The notes below the pieces were generated by a model, which did not search any database, had not been told where the DNA came from, and was given only the letters and a program-made list of their open reading frames with translations. A stretch of DNA of 18,315 bases, from contig JBEEPK010000041.1 of the NCBI GenBank assembly GCA_041191145.1, positions 1 through 18,315 of the forward strand, written 5' to 3'. The stretch comes from UBA961 sp041191145. GTDB lineage: Bacteria > Bacteroidota > Ignavibacteria > Kapaibacteriales > UBA961. The translations under genes and the position numbers were made by a program. This document shows positions 1 to 7,605 of the stretch, piece after piece. Each line of letters begins with the position of its first letter. Positions within the stretch are counted from its first letter, which is position 1.

Positions 1-2
1 GT

Positions 3-137
3 GAGAAAATGCTTAGAGACACAGATGATGCTCTATTACTGAAGTTGCAGAGTTATAAAGATAATTTTGATTCTGAGATGGATGCAATTATTGAAGAGTT
101 AAAAAGAAGAACAGCAGAAGATAAGTACTCCAAATAA
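3..137 (+). CDS. C-terminal end of an unidentified protein (partial)
   Basis: This is an open frame of 44 codons running in from the left edge and ending in TAA at 135-137. The visible tail is rich in Asp, Glu, Lys and Arg and has a helical look (for example EMDAIIEELKRR). An ATG lies at position 9, but the frame is open to the window edge and no ribosome binding site is seen, so the true start is probably outside. The gene converges on rpsP, and the perfect palindrome at 139-166 begins two bases after its stop codon. I do not recognise a family. Confidence 0.5.
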   Translation, partial: EKMLRDTDDALLLKLQSYKDNFDSEMDAIIEELKRRTAEDKYSK

Positions 138-138
138 A

Positions 139-166
139 AAAGGTGTGATCACATGATCACACCTTT
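139..166. terminator. Perfect-palindrome (bidirectional) intrinsic terminator
   Basis: A 13-bp perfect inverted repeat (AAAGGTGTGATCA / TGATCACACCTTT) flanks a 2-base centre. Read on the minus strand, the stem after rpsP runs into a T-rich tract (CCTTTTTTATTT), which is the classic rho-independent arrangement. Read on the plus strand it directly follows the stop of the partial gene at 3-137, but the T run there is short. It sits exactly between two convergent genes, so it most likely ends both transcripts, and more efficiently the rpsP one. Confidence 0.85.
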
Positions 167-189
167 GAATTCTTACTATTGAAATTCTA

Positions 190-714
190 TCAACCTTCTG
201 ATTGCTCTGCTGATGGTTCTGCTGATGGAGTGTCTTCAGTTGAATTGGACACTTCTTCTGCAGGAGCTGCAACAACAGGTGCAACTTCCTCTGCAGGAGC
301 TGCAACAACGGGTGCAACTTCTTCTGCAGGAGCTGCTTCAACCGGAGGCGCATTCTTGCGAGCTTTGCGTGAAGCTTGCTTTTTCAAATAACGAGCAATT
401 GCATGATCTCTGTGTTGTGCAACAGCTGTTTCGATTTCTTCGGCTGTCTTGCCTTTGAATTCCATTTGGCGACGAAGCAATACGCCGTCTGCACTCATAA
501 GAGAGCGAACGATGTCTGTTGGTTGCGCACCTGTATTAAGCCAATAAATGGCTCTGTCATGATGGAAAGAAACAGTTGATGGTTGCTTCATTGGATCATA
601 ATATCCAACGCGTTCAAGAAAATCACTATCACGGCGTGCACGACTGTCAACTGCCACGATGTCATAGGTTGGTGCTTTTTTGCGACCTTTACGGCGCAAA
701 CGAAGTTTTACCAT
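190..714 (-). CDS. rpsP: 30S ribosomal protein S16 with long acidic tail
   Basis: S16 is a small-subunit protein that binds 16S rRNA and helps assemble the 5' domain. The N-terminal part (about residues 1-85) is a standard S16: MVKLRLRRKGRKKAPTYDIV at the start, then the FLERVGYYDP segment near 32-41 and a DRAIYWLNTGAQPTD block near 53-67. Most bacterial S16 proteins have 80-100 residues; this one has 174. The extra part has a basic helix (about 103-120) and then an Ala/Pro/Glu tail with two full copies and one partial copy of the 11-residue unit APAEEVAPVVA. Extended S16 tails are known in Bacteroidota and relatives. The gene follows ffh by about 42 bases. The usual downstream partners rimM, trmD and rplS are absent, because a terminator comes right after the stop. 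Confidence 0.97.
   Translation of the reverse strand: MVKLRLRRKGRKKAPTYDIVAVDSRARRDSDFLERVGYYDPMKQPSTVSFHHDRAIYWLNTGAQPTDIVRSLMSADGVLLRRQMEFKGKTAEEIETAVAQHRDHAIARYLKKQASRKARKNAPPVEAAPAEEVAPVVAAPAEEVAPVVAAPAEEVSNSTEDTPSAEPSAEQSEG
250..333 (-). repeat. 33-bp in-frame tandem repeat in rpsP
   Basis: Two full copies of a 33-bp unit and about half of a third encode APAEEVAPVVA units (residues about 128-155) of the S16 tail. The core CTGCAGGAGCTGC recurs at 258, 291 and 324 on the plus strand; the last instance diverges after GAGCTGC. The copies differ at only a few bases, so the repeat number could change by slippage without breaking the frame. Confidence 0.85.
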
Positions 715-741
715 TGAGATACCCTACTCAGGTTAAGGGTG

Positions 742-773
742 AAAAAATCCGGTGCTTCAGCGTTTGAAGCCGG
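742..773 (-). terminator. Terminator-like hairpin overlapping the ffh stop codon
   Basis: On the minus strand the sequence CCGGCTTCA...TGAAGCACCGG can form a stem of CCGG plus CTTCA pairs with a two-base bulge and a five-base loop (749-773). One base later comes a run of six T (747-742). The ffh stop codon (759-757) lies inside the stem. It has the form of an intrinsic terminator or attenuator between ffh and rpsP. Translating ribosomes reaching the ffh stop would cover part of the stem, so the effect could depend on translation; that last point is inference. Confidence 0.6.
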
Positions 774-2115
774 TTGGTATTTTGAAATTCGGCATTTTCA
801 TTCCGCGAAGGCGTTGCACGGGGTTATTTTGACTCTGCGAAACTGCCTTCATCATTTTTTGCATATCCTCGAATTGCGACAATAAACGATTGACATCCGC
901 GATGGATGAACCACTTCCCATTGCAATTCGTCTTCTGCGCGAACCGCTCAGTATTCTTGGATTATTTCGCTCTTCACCTGTCATGGAGAGAATAATTGCC
1001 TCTACACGACTAAAAGCTTTGTCATCCAATTGTACATTGCGCATCGCTTTGTCCATTCCGGGGATCATGCCGAGAAGATCCTTTAATGAACCCATTTTCT
1101 TGATCACCCGTAATTGCTCCAAGAAATCCTGAAGTGTGAATTGATTCTTACGGATTTTTTCTTCAAGTCGAGCAGCTTCCTTCTCATCAATCTCTTGCTG
1201 AGCTCTCTCAACAAGCGTAATGATATCACCCATGCCGAGTATGCGTGATGCAATACGATCTGGATGGAATGGCTCGAGAGCATCGACTTTTTCGCCAACA
1301 CCGACAAATTTGATGGGCTGTCCTACAACTTGTTTGATGGACAATGCCGCACCACCGCGTGTATCTCCATCCAATTTGGTGAGGACAACGCCGGTAAGAT
1401 TCAATGACTCATGAAATGCCTTTGCGGTATTGACGGCATCTTGTCCCGTCATCGCATCGCAAACAAACAAAATTTCACGAGGATTGATCTCTTTCTTGAT
1501 ATTCTCGACCTCACGCATCATCTCTTCGTCAATGGTCAAACGACCGGCTGTATCAACGATGATGACATCACGAGCAAATTTTCTTGCCTCACCCAAAGAC
1601 TCCTTCGCAATCTGTACTGGATCTTTGCCTTCGGCTGAATACACGGGAACAGCAACCTGCTCTCCAAGCATCTTCAATTGATCAATAGCTGCAGGACGAT
1701 AAATATCACATGCAACAAGCATCGGCTGGCGACCTTTCTTCTTAAGATGCAATGCCAACTTACCGCAGAATGTGGTTTTACCTGAACCCTGCAAACCAGC
1801 TACCATGATGATCGTTGGAGGCTGAGAAGAAAAATTGATCTCAGCTTTACCGGTGCCCATCAGAGCAACCAATTCATCATGTATCAATTTCACGATCATC
1901 TGGCCGGGAAGAATATTTCCCTTGACTTCCAAACCAACAGCTTTGTTTTGAACTGTTTCGATGAAATCTTTTACGACAGCAAAGTTCACATCGGCATCGA
2001 GCAATGCATTACGCACTTCATTCAATGCTTCCTTGATATTCTCCTCAGTGATTTTCGATTGACCTCGAAAAACCTTCAGAGCAGATTCCAATTTTGACTG
2101 TAAACTCTCAAACAT
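757..2115 (-). CDS. ffh: Signal recognition particle protein Ffh (SRP54)
   Basis: Ffh is the GTPase of the signal recognition particle. With 4.5S RNA it binds signal sequences on ribosomes and delivers them to FtsY at the membrane. The 452 residues show the N domain (1-90), the G domain with the P-loop GLQGSGKTT (107-115), DTAGR (188-192) and TKLDGDTRGG (246-255), and a methionine-rich M domain. The M domain carries the RNA-binding SRRRRIAMGSGSS stretch and the MQKMMK region near the end. I chose the ATG at 2115 (MFESLQSKL, the usual Ffh beginning) rather than the in-frame TTG at 2133, which would add MSHGDI. The gene lies 65 bases after the argD-like gene and 42 bases before rpsP, all on the same strand. 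The ffh-rpsP neighbourhood is common in bacteria. No 4.5S RNA gene was recognised in the window. Confidence 0.97.
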   Translation of the reverse strand: MFESLQSKLESALKVFRGQSKITEENIKEALNEVRNALLDADVNFAVVKDFIETVQNKAVGLEVKGNILPGQMIVKLIHDELVALMGTGKAEINFSSQPPTIIMVAGLQGSGKTTFCGKLALHLKKKGRQPMLVACDIYRPAAIDQLKMLGEQVAVPVYSAEGKDPVQIAKESLGEARKFARDVIIVDTAGRLTIDEEMMREVENIKKEINPREILFVCDAMTGQDAVNTAKAFHESLNLTGVVLTKLDGDTRGGAALSIKQVVGQPIKFVGVGEKVDALEPFHPDRIASRILGMGDIITLVERAQQEIDEKEAARLEEKIRKNQFTLQDFLEQLRVIKKMGSLKDLLGMIPGMDKAMRNVQLDDKAFSRVEAIILSMTGEERNNPRILSGSRRRRIAMGSGSSIADVNRLLSQFEDMQKMMKAVSQSQNNPVQRLRGMKMPNFKIPTGFKR

Positions 2116-2180
2116 AATATCGCCATGTGACAATCAGTGAGCCACAAAAGTACGGGAAAAACGGCATTTGACCAAAGAAA

Positions 2181-3383
2181 TTATCCCTTCGGAACTCCCT
2201 TTGAAATAAGGGTTTGCAGAGATTGTTTAAGAGCAACCCCAAATTCATCTATCTCGGCTTTGGTTATTGTGAGCGGTGGTAGGAGACGAAGCACATTCAT
2301 AGCCGTAGCATTCGCAATGATGCCATTTTGAAGCAATTCTTGAACTAATTGGGCTGCTTCAAAAGTCAAAACTACCCCCTGCATGCATCCGCAACCACGA
2401 ATTTCCGTGATATATTCAGGAAATGCATCCTTCATTCGATGCAAAACATCTTTGAGATGACAACCCATTTCACGGGCATTGTTCATGACGCCTTTGTACA
2501 ATTCCTCCATGACAACAATTCCAGCCACGCATGCAAGAGGATTTCCGCCATATGTTGTACCATGACGGCCTTTATCGATCAATTTCGCCAAATCATCATT
2601 TGTGACGATAGCTCCGAGAGGCAATCCTCCACCGACTCCTTTGGCCATCACAATGATATCGGGCTTGATGAGATATTTATCGAAAAAGAATAAAGATCCT
2701 GTTCTTCCTACACCTGATTGCACTTCATCGGCAATAATGAGAAAATTGAATTGATCCTTGAGATTCATGAGTTCAATTACAAAAGAGGGGTCTGCATGGG
2801 TGATTCCACCTTCACCTTGGAGGAATTCGAGTGCCACAGCACATGTATCTTCATTTACCGCCTGCTTTAAAGCTTCAATATCATTGAAAGGAATCACGCT
2901 CATATTTGGAAGGAATGGGCCAAGATTCTCTTTATAAATCGGTTTATCCATTAGACTGAGAGAGCCATAGGTTCTGCCATGGAATCCGCCATGAAATGCA
3001 ATCATCTGATGTTTATTATGTGCATGCCCCCATAGTCGTGCAATTTTTATGGCTCCTTCAAAGCTTTCAGCACCTGAATTGCTGAAAAATACGCGGTCAT
3101 ATCCACTTTTTTCAGTGATGAGCTCAGCCAATCTGATTTGTGGCTCTTGATAAAAGAAATTCGACACATGAAGATATTTCTCGACTTGATTTTTTACGGC
3201 TTCTATGATGCCGGGATGCGAATGTCCAAGGGCATTGACGGCAATTCCGCTCAAAAAATCGAGATATCGTTTTCCTGAAGTATCAAAAATCTCGCTTCCG
3301 ATCGCTTTTTCGATTTCAATGGGAAGTCGGCGATAATTTTGAAACATCACTTCTTGTTCTCTTTCAATCATCGTATGATTCAT
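2181..3383 (-). CDS. argD: Class III PLP aminotransferase, acetylornithine aminotransferase-like
   Basis: This is a fold-type I, class III pyridoxal-phosphate aminotransferase of 400 residues. It shows FLSGIAVNALGHSHP (43-57), the phosphate-contact SNSGAE (101-106), the cofactor aspartate in IIADEVQSGVGRTG (216-229), the Schiff-base lysine K248 in MAKGVGGGLPLGA, and HGTTYGGNPLA (274-284). This set fits ArgD/AstC/RocD proteins; ArgD (N-acetylornithine to N-acetylglutamate semialdehyde) is the best guess. No other arginine genes are nearby, so an ornithine or 4-aminobutyrate aminotransferase is possible. The start ATG overlaps the DUF2203 stop as ATGA, which suggests translational coupling. Further in-frame ATGs at codons 5 and 13 leave some doubt about the exact start. 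Confidence 0.8.
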   Translation of the reverse strand: MNHTMIEREQEVMFQNYRRLPIEIEKAIGSEIFDTSGKRYLDFLSGIAVNALGHSHPGIIEAVKNQVEKYLHVSNFFYQEPQIRLAELITEKSGYDRVFFSNSGAESFEGAIKIARLWGHAHNKHQMIAFHGGFHGRTYGSLSLMDKPIYKENLGPFLPNMSVIPFNDIEALKQAVNEDTCAVALEFLQGEGGITHADPSFVIELMNLKDQFNFLIIADEVQSGVGRTGSLFFFDKYLIKPDIIVMAKGVGGGLPLGAIVTNDDLAKLIDKGRHGTTYGGNPLACVAGIVVMEELYKGVMNNAREMGCHLKDVLHRMKDAFPEYITEIRGCGCMQGVVLTFEAAQLVQELLQNGIIANATAMNVLRLLPPLTITKAEIDEFGVALKQSLQTLISKGVPKG

Positions 3384-3793
3384 TCTGAATCCTCTGTGTT
3401 TGTATCTTCAAATAGATAGGATAAAGGTAGAGATTTCCTACCTGCATAACCATCCATGAAACCATGATAATGAGTTATCGATTCTTCATCACTTCGCCAG
3501 CATAGAAGTACTTCGCGTCCTTCAATGATGGCGGGAAAATCAACGAGCCCTATCTGAAAATTCCAGTCTTTATATTCGCAACCGAGTTCTTCGAGTTCAG
3601 CATGTAATTCTTTCAAAGTATCCGAAAATGCGATGCAATGCTCATCATTTCTTGGATCTTCACCGGATTTCATGATGATTGTGATGCGCTCTCTGAGTTG
3701 GGAACCAATGCGCAGTATGTCAGTTACGATGCTACGAACTAGTGGCAATGTACGATTGGCTTCTTCGGGTGTGAAGTACTTGGTTTGTTCCAT
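3380..3793 (-). CDS. DUF2203 family protein
   Basis: A small soluble protein (137 residues from this start) with the DUF2203 hallmarks: an N-terminal YFTPEEANRTLPLVRSIV segment, a helical middle, GLVDFPA (around 102-108), GREVLLCWRSDEESITHYH, and a closing G-Y-x-GR turn. The biochemical function of the family is unknown. The start is ambiguous. A GTG at 3799 overlaps the upstream stop as GTGA, and an ATG follows at 3793; I chose the ATG because the second methionine is closer to the usual family beginning. The gene overlaps the argD-like gene by four bases and sits in the aspS transcript. No catalytic residues can be assigned, and the acidic C-terminus (EDTNTEDSE) is unremarkable. Confidence 0.88.
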   Translation of the reverse strand: MEQTKYFTPEEANRTLPLVRSIVTDILRIGSQLRERITIIMKSGEDPRNDEHCIAFSDTLKELHAELEELGCEYKDWNFQIGLVDFPAIIEGREVLLCWRSDEESITHYHGFMDGYAGRKSLPLSYLFEDTNTEDSE

Positions 3794-3795
3794 GA

Positions 3796-4851
3796 TCACA
3801 TCCGATGAAGTTGAGCTTTAACAGGCGCTTTGGGCTTCAGAAGTGAAGCACCACTGACGATGATTGTATCGCCAATTGAGAGTCCTTTCACGATTTCAAG
3901 CGAAGCATCAGTACGCATTCCGGTTACAATAGGACGAGGAATTGCTTTACCATTTTGAAGTATAAAAACGCGAAGTCCGCGAATATCAGGTACAGCTGCT
4001 TCAGTTGGAATGAGAATCGTGGATTCTGTTGTTGTCAATGGTAGTCTCACTTCCACAAATCCACCCGGCTTGAATTGCGATTGAGCATTCTTGTGATGAG
4101 CCACGATGCCAACTGTTCTTGTTGCATTGTCAATCATTGGATTGATTGCATGAATATTCGCTGTATGTTCTTCCGATTCACCCGACTCAATAAATGTGAT
4201 ATTCATTCCTTTTTTCATTGATTTTGCATAGCGCTCAGGCACTGCACATGCGATGCGAATCGGTTTGACATTCACGAGTTCTGTTATCACTGTTCCGGGC
4301 GATACATAACTACCCTCACTGAGTTGCTTGATGCCAATTATGCCCGAGAATGGAGCTCTGATCTCGGTTTTGGCGATTGCTGCTTTTACGACTGCGATAT
4401 CTGCAAGGATGGTTGTCACTGAATTTTCGGCGCGATCATATAATTCCTGACTTGTTCCGCCACCGAGTAATAATGATTTTTCGCGCTTGGCATTTGTCTC
4501 GGCAAGCGCAAGCAATGCCTTGAGTTTTGTCAATTGTGCCTGCAATTCCGAATCATCAAGTTTTGCAATAAGTGTTCCTTTGCCGATGCTAGTACCTTCT
4601 CTAAAAGAAAGTGATCGTATCCTTCCACCAATTTCAGGTGCGATGCGAACCATATCTTGTGGAGCTAGATTTCCCGTGACTTTGATTGAGCGAGAAAAGA
4701 GCGTGTCTTTCACGATGATATATGTCACCGAGCTTGGTCCTTTTGCACCTTTTCCGGGACCCGCTCCCGGCATTGCAGTTTTCTCGGGTTTGATAAAATA
4801 GAGCAAACCGAGAATAACAAAGATTGAAAGGATGATGAGAATGCGTTTCAC
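3796..4851 (-). CDS. RND-type efflux periplasmic adaptor (membrane fusion protein)
   Basis: A 351-residue membrane-fusion protein of the HlyD/AcrA class. An N-terminal membrane anchor (ILIILSIFVILGLLYFI, residues 4-20) is followed by the first half of the lipoyl-like domain (IAPEIGGRIRSLSFREGTSI...LIAKLDDSEL), a short coiled coil (about 100-155), and the second lipoyl half (IRAPFSGIIGIKQLSEGSYV). The beta-barrel and membrane-proximal domains close the protein (IPTEAAVPD, GLSIGDTIIVSGASLL). Such adaptors bridge an inner-membrane transporter and an outer-membrane channel. The start is GTG within TAGTG, sharing one base with the aspS stop, so it is probably translated by coupling. No inner-membrane pump or TolC-like gene lies beside it, which is unusual, so the substrate cannot be inferred. 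The next in-frame ATG would remove the anchor, which supports the GTG. Confidence 0.9.
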   Translation of the reverse strand: MKRILIILSIFVILGLLYFIKPEKTAMPGAGPGKGAKGPSSVTYIIVKDTLFSRSIKVTGNLAPQDMVRIAPEIGGRIRSLSFREGTSIGKGTLIAKLDDSELQAQLTKLKALLALAETNAKREKSLLLGGGTSQELYDRAENSVTTILADIAVVKAAIAKTEIRAPFSGIIGIKQLSEGSYVSPGTVITELVNVKPIRIACAVPERYAKSMKKGMNITFIESGESEEHTANIHAINPMIDNATRTVGIVAHHKNAQSQFKPGGFVEVRLPLTTTESTILIPTEAAVPDIRGLRVFILQNGKAIPRPIVTGMRTDASLEIVKGLSIGDTIIVSGASLLKPKAPVKAQLHRM

Positions 4852-6632
4852 TATGCATTTCCTTTTGCGATTGCAATACCCAATTCGCCGAGTTGTGCAT
4901 TGGCAACGGGACTAGGGCATTGTTCCATCAATGCGAGAGCGCTTGTGGTTTTTGGGAATGCTATCACATCACGAATATTCTCGGTGCCGGATAGCAACAT
5001 CGACAAGCGATCAAATCCAAATGCAATTCCGCCATGTGGTGGCGCGCCATATTGTAATGCGCTGAGTAAAAATCCGAATTTGGTTTCAGCTTCTTCTCTA
5101 GTAAATCCTAGTAAGTCGAACATACGTTGTTGGACTTCATTTTGATGAATTCGAATGCTTCCACCCGCTACTTCATAGCCATTGATGACGAGATCATGTG
5201 CTTTTGCACGCGCTTTTTCAGGAGCATCATTGAGTAGATGCACATCTTCATTCATCGGTGCAGTAAATGGGTGATGTCTTGCGATATAGCGATTCTCTTC
5301 AGGTGAATATTCGAGAAGCGGGAATTCTGTGATCCATGAGAATGAGAATGAATGTTTCACAGATTCCATGATGTCTGAACGACGTGCGATTTCGAGTCTG
5401 AGAGCGCCTGCTATGGTACATGCACGTTCCCATTCACCAACTGTAATGAGTACGAGATCACCATTTTCAACAGCGAGTTCATTCTTGATGGCGGAGATAT
5501 GTTCTTCAGTCAAGAATTTCTGAATTGGTGATTGCAATTCACCCTCGGCAGACCATTTCAAATAGGCGAGTCCTCCAGCGCCATATTTCTTGGCATATTC
5601 CGTGAGTTCATCCAATTGTTTTCTTGAAAATGCGCCACATCCTTTTGCATTGAGGGCTATGATGGAACCTTCTTTCAATGCAAGAGCATCATTGAATACT
5701 TTGAATTCGGTATTACCTACGATGGAAGTAATGTTTTTGAGTTCCAATCCAAAACGAAGATCGGGTTTATCGCTTCCATAGCGTGACATTGCCTCATGAA
5801 AACTCATACGCGGAAATGTCTCGGGAATATCCAATCCAAGAATTTCTTTCCATGTCAGGCGAATGAATTGTTCTGTCAATGCGATGATATTGTCTTGTTC
5901 GATAAATGACATCTCAACATCGATCTGTGTGAATTCGGGTTGTCTATCTGCACGCAAATCCTCATCGCGGAAGCATTTCACGATTTGCATATAGCGATCG
6001 AATCCAGATACCATCAAGAGTTGTTTATACAATTGCGGAGATTGTGGAAGCGCATAGAACATGCCATTATGGACGCGGCTCGGCACGAGATAATCGCGAG
6101 CTCCTTCCGGAGTGGATTTCGTGAGAATAGGTGTTTCCACTTCAATAAAATCATTCTCGGCAAAAAATCGATGTGTCAATTGATAGAGTTTATTGCGTGT
6201 AATGAAATTCTTCTGAAGACTTGGTCTGCGAAGATCGAGATAGCGATATTTCAAACGCAACTCTTCGCCGGCAAGATTTTCATCATTGATTTCGAAGATG
6301 GGTACTTCGGAGCGCGAGATGATTTCCAAACCATTGGCAAGCACTTCGATCAATCCTGTCGGAATATTCGGATTTGGATTTTCACGCATGCGAACCGTGC
6401 CTTTGACGGCAACCACGAATTCAGCACGGAGTTCCTTGGCTATTTCTCCCATTTCAGGCATGGTTTCACGCTCCACGACGACTTGCGTGATACCATATCT
6501 ATCGCGGATATCAAGAAAAGTCACGCTCCCGAAATCTCTTCTTTTATGCACCCAGCCATTGAGTACAACTTCATTTCCTGCATGTTCGGGTCGGAGGACA
6601 CCGCAATTCACTGTTCTTTGAGTAAAGGCCAT
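4851..6632 (-). CDS. aspS: Aspartyl-tRNA synthetase
   Basis: A class II synthetase that charges tRNA-Asp (or tRNA-Asp plus tRNA-Asn if non-discriminating). The 593 residues match the bacterial type: an OB-fold anticodon domain (about 1-110, GWVHKRRDFGSVTFLDIRD), motif 1 around 160-176 (IEVETPILTKSTPEGARDY), motif 2 around 221-243 (FRDEDLRADRQPEFTQIDVE), the bacterial GAD insertion (about 290-410), and motif 3 at 533-549 (PPHGGIAFGFDRLSMLLSG). Residue 34 is Phe in the RRD-x-G loop, where discriminating enzymes usually have Leu and non-discriminating ones His, so specificity cannot be read off directly. It heads a minus-strand run with the adaptor, DUF2203 and argD-like genes. The start ATG at 6632 gives the family's normal N-terminus. 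Confidence 0.97.
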   Translation of the reverse strand: MAFTQRTVNCGVLRPEHAGNEVVLNGWVHKRRDFGSVTFLDIRDRYGITQVVVERETMPEMGEIAKELRAEFVVAVKGTVRMRENPNPNIPTGLIEVLANGLEIISRSEVPIFEINDENLAGEELRLKYRYLDLRRPSLQKNFITRNKLYQLTHRFFAENDFIEVETPILTKSTPEGARDYLVPSRVHNGMFYALPQSPQLYKQLLMVSGFDRYMQIVKCFRDEDLRADRQPEFTQIDVEMSFIEQDNIIALTEQFIRLTWKEILGLDIPETFPRMSFHEAMSRYGSDKPDLRFGLELKNITSIVGNTEFKVFNDALALKEGSIIALNAKGCGAFSRKQLDELTEYAKKYGAGGLAYLKWSAEGELQSPIQKFLTEEHISAIKNELAVENGDLVLITVGEWERACTIAGALRLEIARRSDIMESVKHSFSFSWITEFPLLEYSPEENRYIARHHPFTAPMNEDVHLLNDAPEKARAKAHDLVINGYEVAGGSIRIHQNEVQQRMFDLLGFTREEAETKFGFLLSALQYGAPPHGGIAFGFDRLSMLLSGTENIRDVIAFPKTTSALALMEQCPSPVANAQLGELGIAIAKGNA

Positions 6633-6708
6633 ATCTAAACCAAGGGTAAATATAATGTCGTTTCAAGTTCGTAGTTTCACACATTGTCATTCACACAAGG
6701 CATGAAAC
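6633..6708. promoter_or_regulatory. Divergent promoter region between aspS and a lipoprotein gene
   Basis: These 76 bases separate two divergent genes, so promoters for both should lie here. An AT box at 6649-6656 reads TATATT on the minus strand and TATAAT (6651-6656) on the plus strand, and could serve as a -10 element in either direction. I could not find a convincing -35 partner on either strand. AAGG at 6697-6700 is a plausible ribosome binding site, eight bases before the lipoprotein ATG. Confidence 0.3.
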
Positions 6709-7014
6709 ATGAGATTGGTATTGCTTCTGTTCTCGATTGTACAAATGTTCATCATCGCATCATGTTCTTCGGATTGGAGTGATGCCGATGAAGATTTTGC
6801 TCAGACATATGCTCGCATTTTGATTGCCCGCGAGAAATTTCCCGATACAGCGCAAGGGAATGCCGAAGTATTGCGCATCATCAAAGAAGGAGGCATGGAG
6901 GAACCAGAATTCCGTCAAAAATTCATGTCATATTCTCAGAAACCAGAAAAACTTCGAGCAATCATGGACACCGTTCACACCCGCATTCGATTGAAGCGAG
7001 TGCCGGTCAAATAA
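6709..7014 (+). CDS. Small putative lipoprotein of unknown function
   Basis: The 101-residue product begins with a short hydrophobic signal (LVLLLFSIVQMFIIA) and a lipobox ending at Cys19 (IASC), followed by Ser-Ser-Asp, so it is probably lipidated and exported. The mature part is about 80 residues, charged and apparently helical, with a segment ILIAREKFPDTAQGNAEVLR and a basic C-terminal end (HTRIRLKRVPVK). Its size and layout recall the small DUF4296-type lipoproteins of Bacteroidota, but the similarity is too weak for an assignment. ATG at 6709 is supported by AAGG eight bases upstream. Its stop codon directly abuts the stop of the convergent PlsY-like gene, with no base between them. Confidence 0.75.
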   Translation: MRLVLLLFSIVQMFIIASCSSDWSDADEDFAQTYARILIAREKFPDTAQGNAEVLRIIKEGGMEEPEFRQKFMSYSQKPEKLRAIMDTVHTRIRLKRVPVK

Positions 7015-7605
7015 TCATTCTTCATCAGAATATTTTTCTTGCATTGCTGCCAAGATTACGATTCGGATATCCGGCAGATGCTTCACGAATAATGTGAGAC
7101 CGAGGATGATGAAGAAGACAGTATGTTCCGTGATATCACGAAAGGGAACAAACTGCATTGATTTCAATATCGTATGTGGCGCTGTGGGAACAAGAAGCAT
7201 GGTTCCCAAGATTCCACTCATCATTCCGATTGCATGTTTTTTACCAAGAACGCCATAGCCGGTTGCATACATCAATCCAAAGAGCAAAATGGGAAATGGA
7301 CTTACCGCTAGTGCTGCTCCAAATACGGCTCCGATTCCGGAATGTCTGAATCGGGCAAATGGATTGAATGTACTGAACAATGCCGTCATGGCCGCGCCGA
7401 TTGCTGCTGCAGAAAAAGTACCGAATAGCATCATGCCAATGAAGGCAGAGATCATTGTTAATCCTGCATGAACGGCTTGTGCACTAATTTTTTGTTTCGC
7501 AGAAAGTTCTTCAAAACGATTTCTGCGTCTCATCAGATCTTCAATTGGAATCGCACCAAAGAGCATGCCGATGCCCGGCATCATGAGTAATTCAATGAGA
7601 TTCAC
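7015..7605 (-). CDS. Multi-pass membrane protein, divergent PlsY (glycerol-3-phosphate acyltransferase) relative
   Basis: A 196-residue hydrophobic protein with about five membrane segments. By eye its outline follows PlsY (DUF205). GAIPIEDLMRR (17-27) matches the GSIPFGxLxxR start. FNPFARFRHSGIGAVFG (80-96) sits where PlsY has FP-x-FLGFRGGKGVATxxG. AVSPFPILLF (100-109) matches the alxP helix, and VKHLPDIRIVILAAMQEK (174-191) matches the rHrxNIxRLlxGxE ending. The catalytic glycine motifs are not kept: SAKQ stands in place of GSGN, and HSGIG in place of GGKG. PlsY transfers acyl from acyl-phosphate to glycerol-3-phosphate; this protein probably cannot do so in the usual way. The start is GTG at 7605; an ATG at codon 8 is an alternative. 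The family link is inference from motif order. Confidence 0.55.
   Translation of the reverse strand: MNLIELLMMPGIGMLFGAIPIEDLMRRRNRFEELSAKQKISAQAVHAGLTMISAFIGMMLFGTFSAAAIGAAMTALFSTFNPFARFRHSGIGAVFGAALAVSPFPILLFGLMYATGYGVLGKKHAIGMMSGILGTMLLVPTAPHTILKSMQFVPFRDITEHTVFFIILGLTLFVKHLPDIRIVILAAMQEKYSDEE

Noticed and set aside
99..353. An 84-codon minus-strand frame overlapping the rpsP end
   Set aside because: It is a shifted reading of the 33-bp repeat (Leu/Gln-rich), and rpsP is clearly the coding frame.
5940..6638. A 232-codon open frame on the plus strand, antisense to aspS
   Set aside because: It lies fully opposite the conserved aspS 5' half, has no recognisable domain, and its composition follows from the codon pattern of aspS.
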